Of a stretch of DNA of 64,000 nt, positions 37,173 to 47,733 are shown one piece after another. Source of the stretch: Coprinellus micaceus. Its lineage: Eukaryota > Basidiomycota > Agaricomycetes > Agaricales > Psathyrellaceae. Location: NCBI GenBank assembly GCA_951394405.1, contig OX596341.1:124001-188000 (forward strand). Reading direction: 5' to 3'. Within the stretch, counting starts at the first letter, position 1, and each line of letters begins with the position of its first letter. The notes below the pieces were generated by a model, which saw only the letters and a program-made list of their open reading frames with translations, ran no database searches and had not been told where the DNA came from. The position numbers were made by a program, and so were the translations under genes.

Positions 37173-38460
37173 TTAATCTATCTGGCGATGCTGCACAACT
37201 AACCTCCGCCCTACACTCCCATTCCATTCTGAGTCTTGACCCTCCTCTTCCACAATTATCTGCGGCATCCAAAGATCCAAATGCTCGTACACGCGCACTG
37301 TAGACCATAAGACGTCCTGGGGTCCCCTGTTGTAGTGTGGAAGGCTGTAAACCGACACGTTCCTCAAGGACGAAGGTAACACCTGATTGGGCCTGCCGCT
37401 GGTCATCGCTTTGGGCTGAGTTCCATAACAGATAGCGTTCCTACGTCGCGTCCGGGATGTTCCCAGCTTCCACTGGAACGCTGGAGACAGTGTCACCTGT
37501 TGTCCCTGGATGAACGGCATACGCAGGCACCCTTCATCATCCGAAAAGCGAAAGCAGTTCCTGCACCACTCGCATGACGCCCTCACCGTCATGTACTGGT
37601 GATCGCAATCGTTGGAGATGGTGTATCCGCAACCGTGATATTTAGCCAATGCCGCGGCCTCGCGGGGATCCGGCTCGTTCCAGTTGATCGTCTTTGGAGT
37701 TCTGGAATGGTTCCGAATGCCTGCGCCGGAGAGTACTGTGACTTCTATCCCATTTCCACACTGACAGAATTGCACCACTCACCCTTTTGGATCGCCGTCA
37801 TATCCGGGTAAAACGATACGATCCCTGCGGCCATGATAATGTTCATCACGACCGTCGAGTGGAAGAAAAGCATGGGGGTGCAAGCCGAGGACGACAAAGA
37901 ACTCACAACATTGATCTTCAGACCCCGTGAGGAATGGACCAGCGTCGCAACCTCCCCAATCCCATTGATATCCGAATAAGGTCCTTGCACTTCGTTGGGC
38001 TCTTGTTTCGGTTGTAGGATGTACCTTCCTTGGATGAAGAAGGCGATGACCTCGTGATACTGAACCGCTGGACAATAGAAGTCCAGATCGACAGGGAACC
38101 AGCTCCCAATGAAGGCTAAGTACAGGGCAAAGGACCCCGACATTACCGTGTTGCAGTCCTTCATCATGGCGAAGGTGTCGACGAAGGACAAATCCCAGAG
38201 CTCGAAAATGTCCTTAAGCCTTGTGAGAAGGATGGAATAAGCTAGTGTGCTGTAGCCTTCAATGTCGCCCAGAATCCTAAGTTCACGTAGGGTGAGGTAC
38301 ATGAACACCTCTGTTTGGAGCTTGAGGGACAGGGACCTCCACCCGCATTCTAAAAAGTATTAACGCTCAGGTGAGCGTGGTAAGGGGACCAAGGTGTTGG
38401 AGACGTACGAAAAAGCTTGACGTCTAGTCTCGGCCCCCTACCCATGGTGAGGTTGGACAT
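37173..38460 (-). CDS. Nucleotidyltransferase-like protein
   Basis: Exons inferred: 38460-38409, 38349-37783, 37735-37173 (or from the next acceptor ~10 nt on), 393 residues. The first exon (MSNLTMGRGPRLDVKLF) joins in phase to a short F-box-like helix region (LQTEVFMYLTLREL). At about residues 70-95 it has SGSFALYLAF then PVDLDFYCP: the GS...DLD signature of the nucleotidyltransferase fold, where the two Asp bind metal. The C-terminal half has a Cys-rich block (CGY, CDH, CEWC, C; ~37,560-37,640) that could bind zinc. Proteins of this layout are frequent, lineage-expanded and of unknown substrate in Agaricomycetes. I claim the fold, not an activity. The 3' end is uncertain (see the entry at 36,834). 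Confidence 0.6.
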
Positions 38461-38493
38461 GCGTACACCGGGGGAAATGCCTGCTCCCTACGA

Positions 38494-38814
38494 CTACCCC
38501 TTCTCTTTTAAAGCCCTGGCCCGCCGGTTGAATGAAACTGCGAGATTCATGCCCTGTAAATTTTCGGCCTGAACCACATGCACTGCTCCCCCAAAGCATC
38601 GCCGGCGGATGGCATCCTGCATTTTGCGTCGGCCTTCCGATGCGTAGCCACCCTGAATTGTCGTGACACCAGGCAACGCTGTAAGCACACCGACGAACAA
38701 AAGGAGGAGAGCGACGTTCGTAGAGTTGAATTGAACTTGAAGTCTCGAGATAGTGGGAGAACTCCCAGGGCTTGATTTGGTGTTGTTTGTCAATGTCATT
38801 GGCACCGTCTCCAT
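38494..38814 (-). CDS. Small hypothetical protein with one membrane segment
   Basis: ATG at 38,814; 106 residues. A hydrophobic stretch (VALLLLFVGVLTALPGV, about residues 33-50) could span a membrane; the C-terminal half is basic. An upstream minus-strand frame (38,796-38,990) also has a hydrophobic segment and might be a 5' exon joined across GTAAGC, so the true start is unsure. No family recognised. It could be a non-coding frame. Confidence 0.25.
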   Translation of the reverse strand: METVPMTLTNNTKSSPGSSPTISRLQVQFNSTNVALLLLFVGVLTALPGVTTIQGGYASEGRRKMQDAIRRRCFGGAVHVVQAENLQGMNLAVSFNRRARALKEKG

Positions 38815-39052
38815 GATCGACCTCGGATTTCAGGCGTATCGACCGATAAGTTGGGGACGTGAATGCTATATATCATTCTCGGGTGCCAAGTAATATATGA
38901 AACTAGACATGTATATTCTACTCGAAGGCTTACAACGACCAAGGCAGGAACCGGGACGAATACAAGCGATGTAGGGAGGGCGGCAAACACCTGCGAGAGC
39001 TCTGTATTAGCTATGTACTAGACAACGGGGGTCGTGGGGTCAACAATACCTT

Positions 39053-40369
39053 CTATGACAGCACCACCATCTTCACCGGTATTCCCCTCTCTTCTATATC
39101 TCTCACTGCACTGAACCATCCATCTGCGGCCTCGATAGCCGCTACGTATATGGCAGTTGTGGTGGTGATGCATTGAAGAGCCGGCAGGTCTGTATTGTTG
39201 ATGAGCTCGAGGGCGAGAAGAACGGCGCCCCGACCACCCCCAGTGGCCCATTCAGGGCGAACATAGACTATCCCGATTTCCTGGACGGAAGAGGCGAGTG
39301 GCCGGACGGGAGAGGTAATCGGCCATTCCGTTGTGAACAACACCAGCTTCGACAGATTCGGGCAGTAAGTTGAAATGTGTGGGTGCCATGTTTCCGGGTC
39401 TTCCCAGTCGTAGCCCTCAGTGAAACACAGCTCCCCTGATCCATATCCAAGTTCCTTCAGCTGGGGACCAAATTTGGATAGGAACGACGCCATGAAAGGG
39501 ACCGCCTTCTGAAAGTGTACCACCGCAAGCTTGGGTAGGGCGTGATAGTCGATACACGCACTGAGGAAGACCCCGGCTCTGTCAAGGCCTGCTACAGTGT
39601 GGTGCCGGCGTCGAACACTCCCAATGGACAAGGTCATCAGCTCGGTGTGAGGAACGGAGATCGGCTCATTGTTGTCGTCATCCCCCTGCGCCGGCCAGTA
39701 AGCAGAGTCGATGTGGAGGGTCTTCAGTTCCAGAAGATCGCGCAGAAAGTCCTTGAGCATCCGTACCGTTGGCTCCTCGCCGACGGACTCGAACTGTACT
39801 CTGGTCAACCGGGGACAGGACCTTCCGACCGCTTGGATAATGATATCTGGCCAAAAGCGGCCCTCCGACGATCCCCCCAACGATGGATTGCAGATAACCA
39901 GGACCCGCAGGTTGGGAGTAAGAGCCAGTATCCTTGCCAACATGGAAGGCATGTAACATGCAGAAATGCGTAGGTTGATCCGCCAAGTCCACGCTCCCAC
40001 GTCGTCAGTGGATATCCCTGTCCCCCGTTTGATGATGTCCCAAGTGCAATCAATGTCGTCCTGGGAGGTGAGGACCAAATACCGGCTGACGAGGCAGAAC
40101 GCGGTGACATAGAACTGCCTGGAAATGAGGAGGTAGCACTCCTTAAACGTCTCCTGTGCCTCTTCAACCTCCCCATCAACACCGGCCACATCTTCCGCCT
40201 GAAGATCAGGTGAGAAATCCGCGTCGTTGTAAAGACATATTTGGAGAATCTTGGTCCAAAGCTCGTTCGGCAGTATCTCCTCACTCCTGCGTGCGGGGCG
40301 TCCGGTGGTTGAGGTGTAATCCACGCCGACGGCTTGCGGAGTCAAGGGGTCAGTGGAAGTTGTCGACAT
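39053..40369 (-). CDS. F-box / leucine-rich-like protein, single exon
   Basis: 438 residues from the ATG at 40,369; a longer frame upstream starts only at a non-ATG codon. After a Thr/Ser-rich leader come EILPNELWTKILQICLY (F-box core, residues ~25-45) and an acidic insert, then FYVTAFCLVSRYLVL, which completes the F-box-type helices. The remainder carries LRR-like strands (NLRVLVICN, RLTRVQFESV, ELKTLHIDSA, NLSKLVLF) that would form the substrate-binding solenoid of an SCF ubiquitin ligase adaptor. It is unrelated in sequence to the tandem F-box pair at 15.8-20.2 kb. It lies directly outside the left end of the 18-kb transposon, so it belongs to the host flank. A possible 3'-UTR intron follows the stop (GTATTG...CGCAG). 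Confidence 0.75.
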   Translation of the reverse strand: MSTTSTDPLTPQAVGVDYTSTTGRPARRSEEILPNELWTKILQICLYNDADFSPDLQAEDVAGVDGEVEEAQETFKECYLLISRQFYVTAFCLVSRYLVLTSQDDIDCTWDIIKRGTGISTDDVGAWTWRINLRISACYMPSMLARILALTPNLRVLVICNPSLGGSSEGRFWPDIIIQAVGRSCPRLTRVQFESVGEEPTVRMLKDFLRDLLELKTLHIDSAYWPAQGDDDNNEPISVPHTELMTLSIGSVRRRHHTVAGLDRAGVFLSACIDYHALPKLAVVHFQKAVPFMASFLSKFGPQLKELGYGSGELCFTEGYDWEDPETWHPHISTYCPNLSKLVLFTTEWPITSPVRPLASSVQEIGIVYVRPEWATGGGRGAVLLALELINNTDLPALQCITTTTAIYVAAIEAADGWFSAVRDIEERGIPVKMVVLS

Positions 40370-40576
40370 GATCCTGAGGAGGGCGCAAGCGAAAAAACGG
40401 AGAAGCGATGATATATGAGGGGGGGAAGACAGAGGCACGAAACGGGCCTGAGTCAATCTGTGGATCCCCGGTTAACCTCATCCCGTCATCGCAGTAATGT
40501 CTGTGGAACCGATCCTCCCGATTTGGCACCTAGGTCACCTGAGCTGGCCGGCTCTAAGCCGGGCCCAGCTCGCCTC

Positions 40577-40663
40577 AGCTCTCCGGCTTAGAGCCGGCCA
40601 GCTTGGCAGGGAGCTGGGCTGGGCTGGGCCATGGCTCAGCTAATCGGGGTCCTCAGCTGAGCC
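40577..40663 (+). repeat. Left terminal inverted repeat (87 bp)
   Basis: Begins AGCTCTCCGGCTTAGAGCC and ends CCTCAGCTGAGCC; no mismatch to the reverse complement of 58,693-58,779. Its outer 19 bp (40,584-40,602) is mirrored again just outside at 40,543-40,561, so the left terminus can fold back on itself. Confidence 0.9.
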
Positions 40664-40859
40664 GATCAGTCAAGCTCAGCCAAATTTCTCCAAGCTCAGC
40701 TCATCAATTCTGAGCTGAGCGTCCTGCAGAAGAGCTCAGCCAACAGTGGAAACTGACATGGGCTGAGCTCCAAGCTGAAGAGCCCTCAGCTGTGCTCAGC
40801 TCAGCTGGGGCCACCCCAGCTTGTTGGGTAGGGGTGTCTGGGGTCCCGATCACTTTGAC

Positions 40860-41390
40860 CTGGCTCAGCTGTACGCGTTGTATAGCTGAGCTGTATGTGC
40901 CTTGCAGCTGAGCTCCACGACGCGTATAGCTGAGCTCCCCGACATGTATAGCTCAGCTCCACAATGCATATAGCTGAGCTCCCCGACACGTATAGCTCAG
41001 CTCCACGATGCGTATAGGTGAGCTCCCCGACCCGTATAGCTCAGCTCCCCGACACGTATAGCTCAGCTCCACGATGCGTATAGCTGAGCTCCCCGACACG
41101 TATAGCTCAGCTCCACGATGCATATAGCTGAGCTCCCCAACCCGTATAGCTGAGCTCCCCGACACGTATAGCTCAGCTCCCCGACACGTATAGCTCAGCT
41201 CCACGATGCGTATAGCTGAGCTCCCCGACACGTATAGCTGAGCTCCCCGACACGTATAGCTCAGCTCTACATGCCTCCCAGCTGAGCTCTACACCCCCCA
41301 TACAGCTGAGCTCTGCAGTGTGTGGCTGAGCTCCAGTATGCCTGTACGGCTGAGCTCAACGACATGTATAACTGAGCCCAGTCCCACATA
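40860..41390. repeat. Left subterminal tandem array (22-24 bp units)
   Basis: About 17-18 imperfect units of the type GAGCTCC(C/A)CGAC(A/G)CGTATAGCT, most regular at 40,908-41,270, in which nearly every unit ends in AGCTGAGCT or AGCTCAGCT. The interval 40,664-40,860 has the same AGCT words without a fixed period. Likely transposase binding sites (inference). The minus-strand open frames here are products of the repeat and are not genes. Confidence 0.75.
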
Positions 41391-41747
41391 TGACCCATGT
41401 ATCACCAATCTACCTAACTATCTGGTCCCTTACATGCATATTAGTACAGGACATCTCAATCTACCTTCTGGTGGGCATTCGCCATAGAGTTATAAGTAGA
41501 TATATTCGAGTACGACAAGGACCCCATCAATGGTGGAACACGAATGATTTTCTTACTGATGAATGAACAAACAGGCCATTAATTGGCAAAGGTTAACAAA
41601 CAGACAACCCAACTATATACAGGGCAGAGGTCCCAAAGCAGACATTGATATAGACAAGTAAGGATTAGCTAGAACAATAAATAAAGAGCCGGACATATGC
41701 AACAGGGTGTAAATGAGGAAATTGAAAACAATAGCGGGCTGACAAAA

Positions 41748-42650
41748 TCAATCCTCCTCCTCCTCCTCCTCCTCCTCATCAGCTTTGCCACCATCCAAGC
41801 CACCCTTCTGCCCAGCGGACACTTTACGTTGGTCTAAGAATCGGTTCAAGGTAGATGTGTCCACAATGGTTGGTGCCCTGAAGAGGGCAGCAACATCACG
41901 TTGAAGTTCGGAGCGCTTGCGGGCGATTAACAACGGCTTGTTAGTGCGACCAATCACCACCTCCGTGGCTGAACCAGCCTTGTTAAGAGCAACGTTGAGG
42001 GTATCACCCACCATTTTGTAGGTATTCATGGGCTTGGTGGACGAAATCACGACCGGCACAGTCTTGTAGCGAGGGTCAGACGCGAGGAGTTTGGCATTAT
42101 CTGAACGGAAACTACTTAGAATGGACGGGACAGAAAACAATGAACTGCTCACCTTCCGTCCACCTTTCCATCCGAATCCGAGTCCCATTGCGACGGAACT
42201 GTTCAAGGAAATGGTCTGTCTTTGTGACTGCCCACTTGTTGGGGTCCCACGAGTCAGTCCCGACCTCCAACGCAATGTCACTTGGACAGTAGAATACGAG
42301 CTTATGGGTAACGAGTTGGTTGCAGAAGTTGAGACGCCAGATACCTGGCGGCGGTTTTGCCTGGTTTTGCTTGTCCGCTGAATGATTGTTAGCTGTGAAA
42401 GATTACACCAAGGTACAGGTCAATGTACCCAAGATACCACGGAGAATCATGCGACAGACAGCGCGGTCTTGCCTGACTGTGATCCGCGCAACTTCGGGGG
42501 GAAGATCATTTTTATCGGCGTGATACTTCTCCGCCAGCCCACGAAAGTCGGAGATGCACTCCACGCCACAGGGTTCCTTCTCAGTTTTGACCTTGGTCTG
42601 TGGGGGCAACTTGCTGTTACGCTTTGCTTCACATGTCTTATAGTATGATA
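41748..42650 (-). CDS. Transposon cargo gene 1, acidic C-terminus, unknown
   Basis: Three exons inferred: ~42,650-42,429, 42377-42153, 42100-41748, phases agreeing. Readable product ~265 residues: KVKTEKEPCGVECISDFRG, then AVCRMILRGIL, a middle part rich in aromatic residues (GIWRLNFCNQL, DSWDPNKWAVTK), KTVPVVISSTKP, and a run of eight or more Glu/Asp at the C-terminus. I find no in-frame ATG at the 5' side; the frame stays open upstream to a TGA near 42,768 but reads as A+T-rich non-coding DNA. The first exon may start further up, or the gene may be truncated. No family recognised. Confidence 0.5.
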
Positions 42651-42659
42651 TTATTTTTA

Positions 42660-43121
42660 TCTTTCGTCGAGGACTTATTCTTTTTCTTTCGGCAAACTCT
42701 TTTGTATTATTATTTGTGTTTTTGGTTAAGTAGTTGACTCTCGTTGACTTGTTATGACGTTTATTGAGTCACCTTATTTATGACTCATATTCGACTCATA
42801 CTTAGTTTGCTCCAACTAAGTATGACTAGTCTCTGACTGTAATCGACTCATAGTTATATTGACTTATAGTTTATAGTGACTCATAGCGACTAGTATCCAT
42901 GGGTATATAAACCCTTTAGATTAGACCCATGTACTTTAGCTTGTTATACTTTTCCCCCGTTATTCAATAGTGCCTTGTGCCAAAATCCAAAGACAACTAA
43001 GAACAAGCCAATTAAGCCAATAAGACAACGACCAACGCCTTGAGTCCAAGTGAGCTATCGTCAACATAGTTCTTGGTAGTATCAGATACAACGATCGTCA
43101 ACATCGTACTCGATACCTAAG
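42660..43121. promoter_or_regulatory. A+T-rich interval with repeated GACTCAT words and a TATA box
   Basis: Between the two minus-strand cargo genes. Six or more copies of (T/C)GACT(C/T)AT or GAGTCA occur at 42,765-42,890, a palindrome ACTTAGTTTG...CAACTAAG at ~42,808-42,830, and GGGTATATAAACCC at ~42,901-42,914. It reads as a promoter for cargo gene 1, though it also resembles LTR U3 sequence. I could not define LTR ends with a target duplication. Confidence 0.4.
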
Positions 43122-46100
43122 CTAAGTGATCATTATATCATTGACCATTGACCTGCCCAGAGTCGACCAATTGTCGGACACTTGTCCAACTCCCTCATCG
43201 AGGTCGTAACACTTGCTGGTCTTCTGGGAAGGAGGAGAACTGGGACTCATGTTGCCGGTGAGGATCCCTAAGAACTGTGCAAAAGACACATCTTCGGGGG
43301 ATATGGCTCCCAACTTGAACATCCTGTACATTCATATCAGAAATCTAGAGATGAAGGACGCGGCTAGGATATACTCACTCGGTAAACATGATGAAGTTGT
43401 TGATAAACCCTCGTGCATCACCATCGGTTTCGTTGAGGAAATCCATTAAGGCGGGATCCCCAGTGACAAACTGAGACGATCCGCGAAGGCCAGTTTCAGC
43501 GCTGTATACGAGGGTCAGGATGTCGACAGGCCCGTTGTTGCGAATATTTGTCGCCTAGGGTCCAAGTATCAGTGGATGTGAATTCAGAAAGGCAGCATGC
43601 GATAACGTACAAGATCTTCCTGCTGCTTCAATACTTTGTCGAAGTAGACCAGCGCCTCAGCCTGGAGAGCGTCCGGCGGCAGCACGTCATCGTCACCCAC
43701 CCGAATTAGGGCATCCTTCCACTGCTGCTTCTGCAGCTCCCAAGCCTCTTCTCCCTCCTCAAGACATTTGGTCTTGATGTTCTGGTAAAGCTCAGAGGTC
43801 ACCCTGTTATACGATTCAAAGGGAGCCACTTCAGTCCCAAGTGAATAACATATAAAAAGGGCGAGCAGGGAAGTCAAACTCACGAGGTCCTGAAGTCTCT
43901 TTCGCCATCTTAACGTACTGCTTGTAAATGTTGTAGGGATTCTCCCAGCTGTAGGTAATAGAAAGGTCGAGTTTCTTGAGGATGGTGTGCAACGGCAAGC
44001 GGGTCGCACCGAGCAGGTCCTTGAGGAGTGTCCCAACGTTTTGGAGAAGATCAATGTTCTCCGCCGTCCAGATCTCCTCCGCCCTGGAGGTTGACGAGGC
44101 AGCGTTGAGGTGTTCTCTCTGTTTACCCTTGTCCACCTTCGCTGGCTGTACCCCTCCTTCATCCTTGCCCTTTGTCCGGGACTTGGCCTCAGCCTCCCGT
44201 CCACTATCCTCCTCCAGGTCAGGACTTTTCCTATCCTTCCGACCCTTCGCTTCCTCACGAATGCAGCAGTCATCAGCAACTTTCTTCTTCCGCTGCTCCT
44301 CGTGGACGCGACGACCCTCGTCCTCCTTCTCCTTCAACTTCAGCTGATGGCGAACACGCCAATCCTCTTCCTCCTTCTCCTTCCGCCTTTGCTCGTGACG
44401 AATACACTGTTCCTGTTCCTGTTCCTCCTTCCACCTCTGCTCGTGGTGGGCACGCCGTTCCTCATCATCCTTCTCCTTCCTCTGTTTGTGACGGACACAC
44501 CGCTCTTCCTCCTCCTTCTCCCTCTTCCTCTGTTCGTGACGGACACGTCGCTCCTCCTCCTCCTTCTCCCTCTTCCTCCGTTTGTGATGAACACATCGCT
44601 CTTCCTCCTCCTTCTCCCTCTTCCTCTGTTCGTAACGGACATGTCGCTCTTCCTCCTCATCCCCGTTCCCTTTCCGGACGTCACGGGAGCGATACTCTTC
44701 GTCCTCCCTCTCTTTTCTCATCTGCTCCTTCTTGCACTCGCGCTGTCCTCGCTCCTCCTCAGCTTCCTGAACCATTAACTTCGCCACCAGCTCGTCCCGT
44801 CGGCACCGAGCCACAGATTCTTTCGACGCCATCTTCATGGTGTTGAGAGGCTTGGGGTCGTTGTGATCCTCCGAGTCAGGGGCATTACCCCTTGTGTTGA
44901 TCCTCCTTCCTATTTGGAAACGCGCGCTAAGGTCGACAGGGTTCTTCCCCTCGTGCCCTTTCAGGTTCTCAGCGGTGTCCCTTCCCCCGATCTTCTGCCC
45001 CCGATCGAGGTCATCCTCCCAGTCCTCGTCTTCCCAGTAGTCCTGGTCCTGCAGCCCGTGCTCCCCATGCCGCTCCAGGTACTCGGCCTCGGCATCGCGG
45101 TGCCAAGCATACATCGCCGCCTCGTCATACAGATTGAACATGGGGATTTCGTCCTGCAGGAGGTCGATGTCGATGTCCATGCCATCTGACTCTTCGCCAT
45201 TTGATCTATCCTTCTCAGCAATGGGCGAGTGAACTCTTGCGCGCTTGCTGACACATCTGCGATGGTACGGGGTCTGCTCGCCTTCGCTGATTGGGTCATG
45301 TTCCGGGGATGCACAGAGTGGCGCAGCATCCGGTTTGTGCTTTCCATTGAAAACATTCCCTTGGCTGGAACGGGAGGCGGAGGAGACGGCGTCGACGGAC
45401 GACGGGCGATGTCGCTGTGTGAAGGGCGGGCGCTGGGTAGCAGGGGGAGAGGTAAGACGCTCAGGCAATTCGAAACTATCGTCATCGATTTCATGAGGTA
45501 TGAGTCGGCCGGGGCAGTACGTTGTGTGATCGATATCTTGAGGCAACGATGCCAACTCACACGTATGAATAGTTATGGAAGGGACGTTGGCGATGTTGTA
45601 CTTGTCCATAACAGCTTCGAACCATGGAGAGAGGGACCTTTGACCGAATTTGAGGGCGTCTAGTAGATGGTCATAGGGGAGGTGTTCGTACACCTCCTTG
45701 ATGTGAAATCCTTCGGGGAGCTTCACCCAGAGGATGTCACCCTTCGGCTGAATGTATGAGACGTAGCTCCCAACGCCAGAGTCCTTGAAGCCTTCAGGCT
45801 TACGGCGAATGTACCCACAGCCGGTATGGCGATCAGTCTGAGGGGCGCCTAAGTAAGAACACTGCCACCCCGCTTGCCAGATAATCATGACATCTTCATT
45901 AGGGACGTCCTCCGGGTTGGGATACGGGTACTCATAGAGGTGGTGGATCGGAGCTGTTTCGGGGGTGAGGCCTTCCCGGTCATCCACAGCTTTGGCGTTC
46001 AAATTGACAAGGGTGGCTGGTACGGGAGCGCATGGAATAGGAACCCAAGCCAGCGGCTTCCAAGGGGGTCGGACGGGCTTTGAAGTACCCTTGGCGACGT

Positions 46101-47733
46101 TCGGCGTGATCTTAGCAAGCTTTGGTGTGGCCTTGCCTTGGATGGGGGACAAAGGATGACCTTTGGGGCTGCGCAGAGCATCAGCATGAGTGCGAGAAAC
46201 CGTGGTGCAAGGCTCGTACCTTGCGTAAGGGGGGTTGGGAAGATGATACTCCTCATCCCCATCTTTGACCCCCAGTCCGGAGAACACGTCACTAAGTAGA
46301 AACATTAGATGTTAAGGCCAACGGCAAGGACAGAGACCGCCCGTACGTTATCCCAGAAATGCCCCGACGTGCCGTTCCTCCACCATTTCCCAAGTGCGCC
46401 TCCGTCGCTTTCTTGCCGGGATTGGCCTGTCCAACTTAATTGGCATACATGGCTCTGTAGAGGGAAAACGAACTTACCCCTCTGGCGTTGGCGTTGGCTT
46501 TCTTGGGCACTGGCTTCCCCTCACCCTTGTCTCGGGTCTGGTCGGTTTCGGCCGCAGGGGGTGGAGCCTACCGCGTAGAAGTCAGCAAGCAGTTTCAATG
46601 ATCCACGCAACAGTACCTACCACAACCTTTGCGAACCCTCTCCTCGATCTAACCCTCTCGGCGATGGAATTGCCCTTAATCCCCATGCCGTCTTCGTTGT
46701 CGCTCCCCTCGGCTTCACTGTTGCTGTCTCCCCCGGAATCTTCAGCACTGTATGAAATGAGTAAAGGCTAAAGATAGTAGGGCAGAGAAAGGCAGATAGA
46801 AAGTCAACGGCAAAGAGTCGAGTTGGCATGGATAAACCACCGACAATGAGTCAAGGTGGAGGGTAAACGAGCCCTGACAAGGAGTCAAAGGGTCGGCGAT
46901 GAGGAAAGGATGTGTGAGGGATTGGAGGACGGAAAGAAATATAACGGAAAGGAAGGAGGAGGCAGTGGACTCACCTAGCCGTGGAGTAAGTGACTATAGG
47001 GCTGGAGGCCCGGGCCGCAATACGAGTGAGCTGGGGCCTGTAGTATATAGGGTCAGTCGACGAACAAGGGAGGGAGAACACGTGGGGCAAACCAACAACA
47101 AGGAGTCAAGTTGGTCGAAGAACCCACAGACAAGGAGTCAATGTGGGGCGTTAAAGGCGCTGACAATGAGTCAAAGCGCTCAGTGACGAGGGGGGATGTG
47201 GATGAAATGCAGTGTATCAAAGGGGGTGGAACATGGTATGGTGACGGACAATGGACTTACCTAGTGTCGGCGACTTTGGCGGCGCACTTCGGGAGGTTCC
47301 TCAGGGTTCTGGTCTGGATGGGGCGACGTGTCTGTGAGTTTCGGGCTAAAAGAAATAGTGAGGCGAACTCACCTGGGGCAAATCAGCCTCGGGGTCGCTG
47401 TCGCCCCCTCCGATGTACTTCTTCCTGGTAGCTTGGGGGAGACGAGGGACGGAGACATATGGCACAAGTATCGGCTTGTACCGGGCCTGTGACGAGGGAG
47501 TAAGTGACGAACGTCTTACAAAGTGCAGAGAAAACTCCACTCACCTTCCTCGGAGACGGAACTTCGTTCCCAATGTTCTTGGGGGAGGCGCTCTGAAGGG
47601 TCACCACATAAACGGCTTAGACAAGGCAAGGCGGTGAGGAAACACATACCTCGGCGGCAGGAGGGGTCTTGGGCGGAGGGGATGAAGGACGGCGGCCCTT
47701 CAAGTTGTTCTTCTTCTTGGACTTGCTGGGCAT
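43122..47733 (-). CDS. Transposon cargo gene 2, 12-exon coiled-coil protein
   Basis: Exons inferred: 47733-47650, 47592-47545, 47486-47373, 47331-47261, 47037-46975, 46747-46621, 46567-46478, 46426-46347, 46291-43884, 43828-43611, 43554-43379, 43323-43122; total 3,681 nt, 1,226 residues, every junction in phase. Start is MPSKSKKKNNLKGRRP, strongly basic. Residues ~30-330 are low-complexity and charged; then a folded-looking segment (DVMIIWQAGWQCSYLG, GDILWVKLPEGFHIKEVYEH); then a Ser/Asp/Glu-rich region; then about seven tandem 15-19 residue Arg/Glu/Lys units (RKREKEEEERCVRH-type, 44,340-44,690) that should form a long coiled coil; and a C-terminal helical domain (KTKCLEEGEEAWELQKQQ, GPVDILTLVYSAETGL). 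I do not recognise a family. It probably binds nucleic acid or the element's other proteins (guess from basic and coiled-coil content). Several introns carry the GACAAGGAGTCAA hairpins. Confidence 0.7.
46805..47180. repeat. Cluster of core-loop hairpins, inside introns of cargo gene 2
   Basis: Copies of core GACAA(G/T)GAGTCAA at 46,842, 46,876, 47,097 (first base A), 47,129 and 47,162, plus a variant (GGCAAAGAGTCGA) at 46,809. Each is flanked at once by a 4-6 bp inverted repeat of different sequence: CAAC, CCACC, CCCT, CCAAC, CCCACA, GCGCT and their complements. All lie in inferred introns (46,748-46,974 and 47,038-47,260). Confidence 0.8.

Noticed and set aside
40801..41231. Minus-strand frames with repeated YTCRGAELY motifs
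   Set aside because: Translation of the left subterminal array, not a protein-coding gene.
42750..43103. Second solo LTR (TGTTATGAC... to ...GTCAACA with a TATA box)
   Set aside because: The ends look plausible, but the flanking 5-mers (TGACT versus TCGTA) do not match and no relative is seen in the window.
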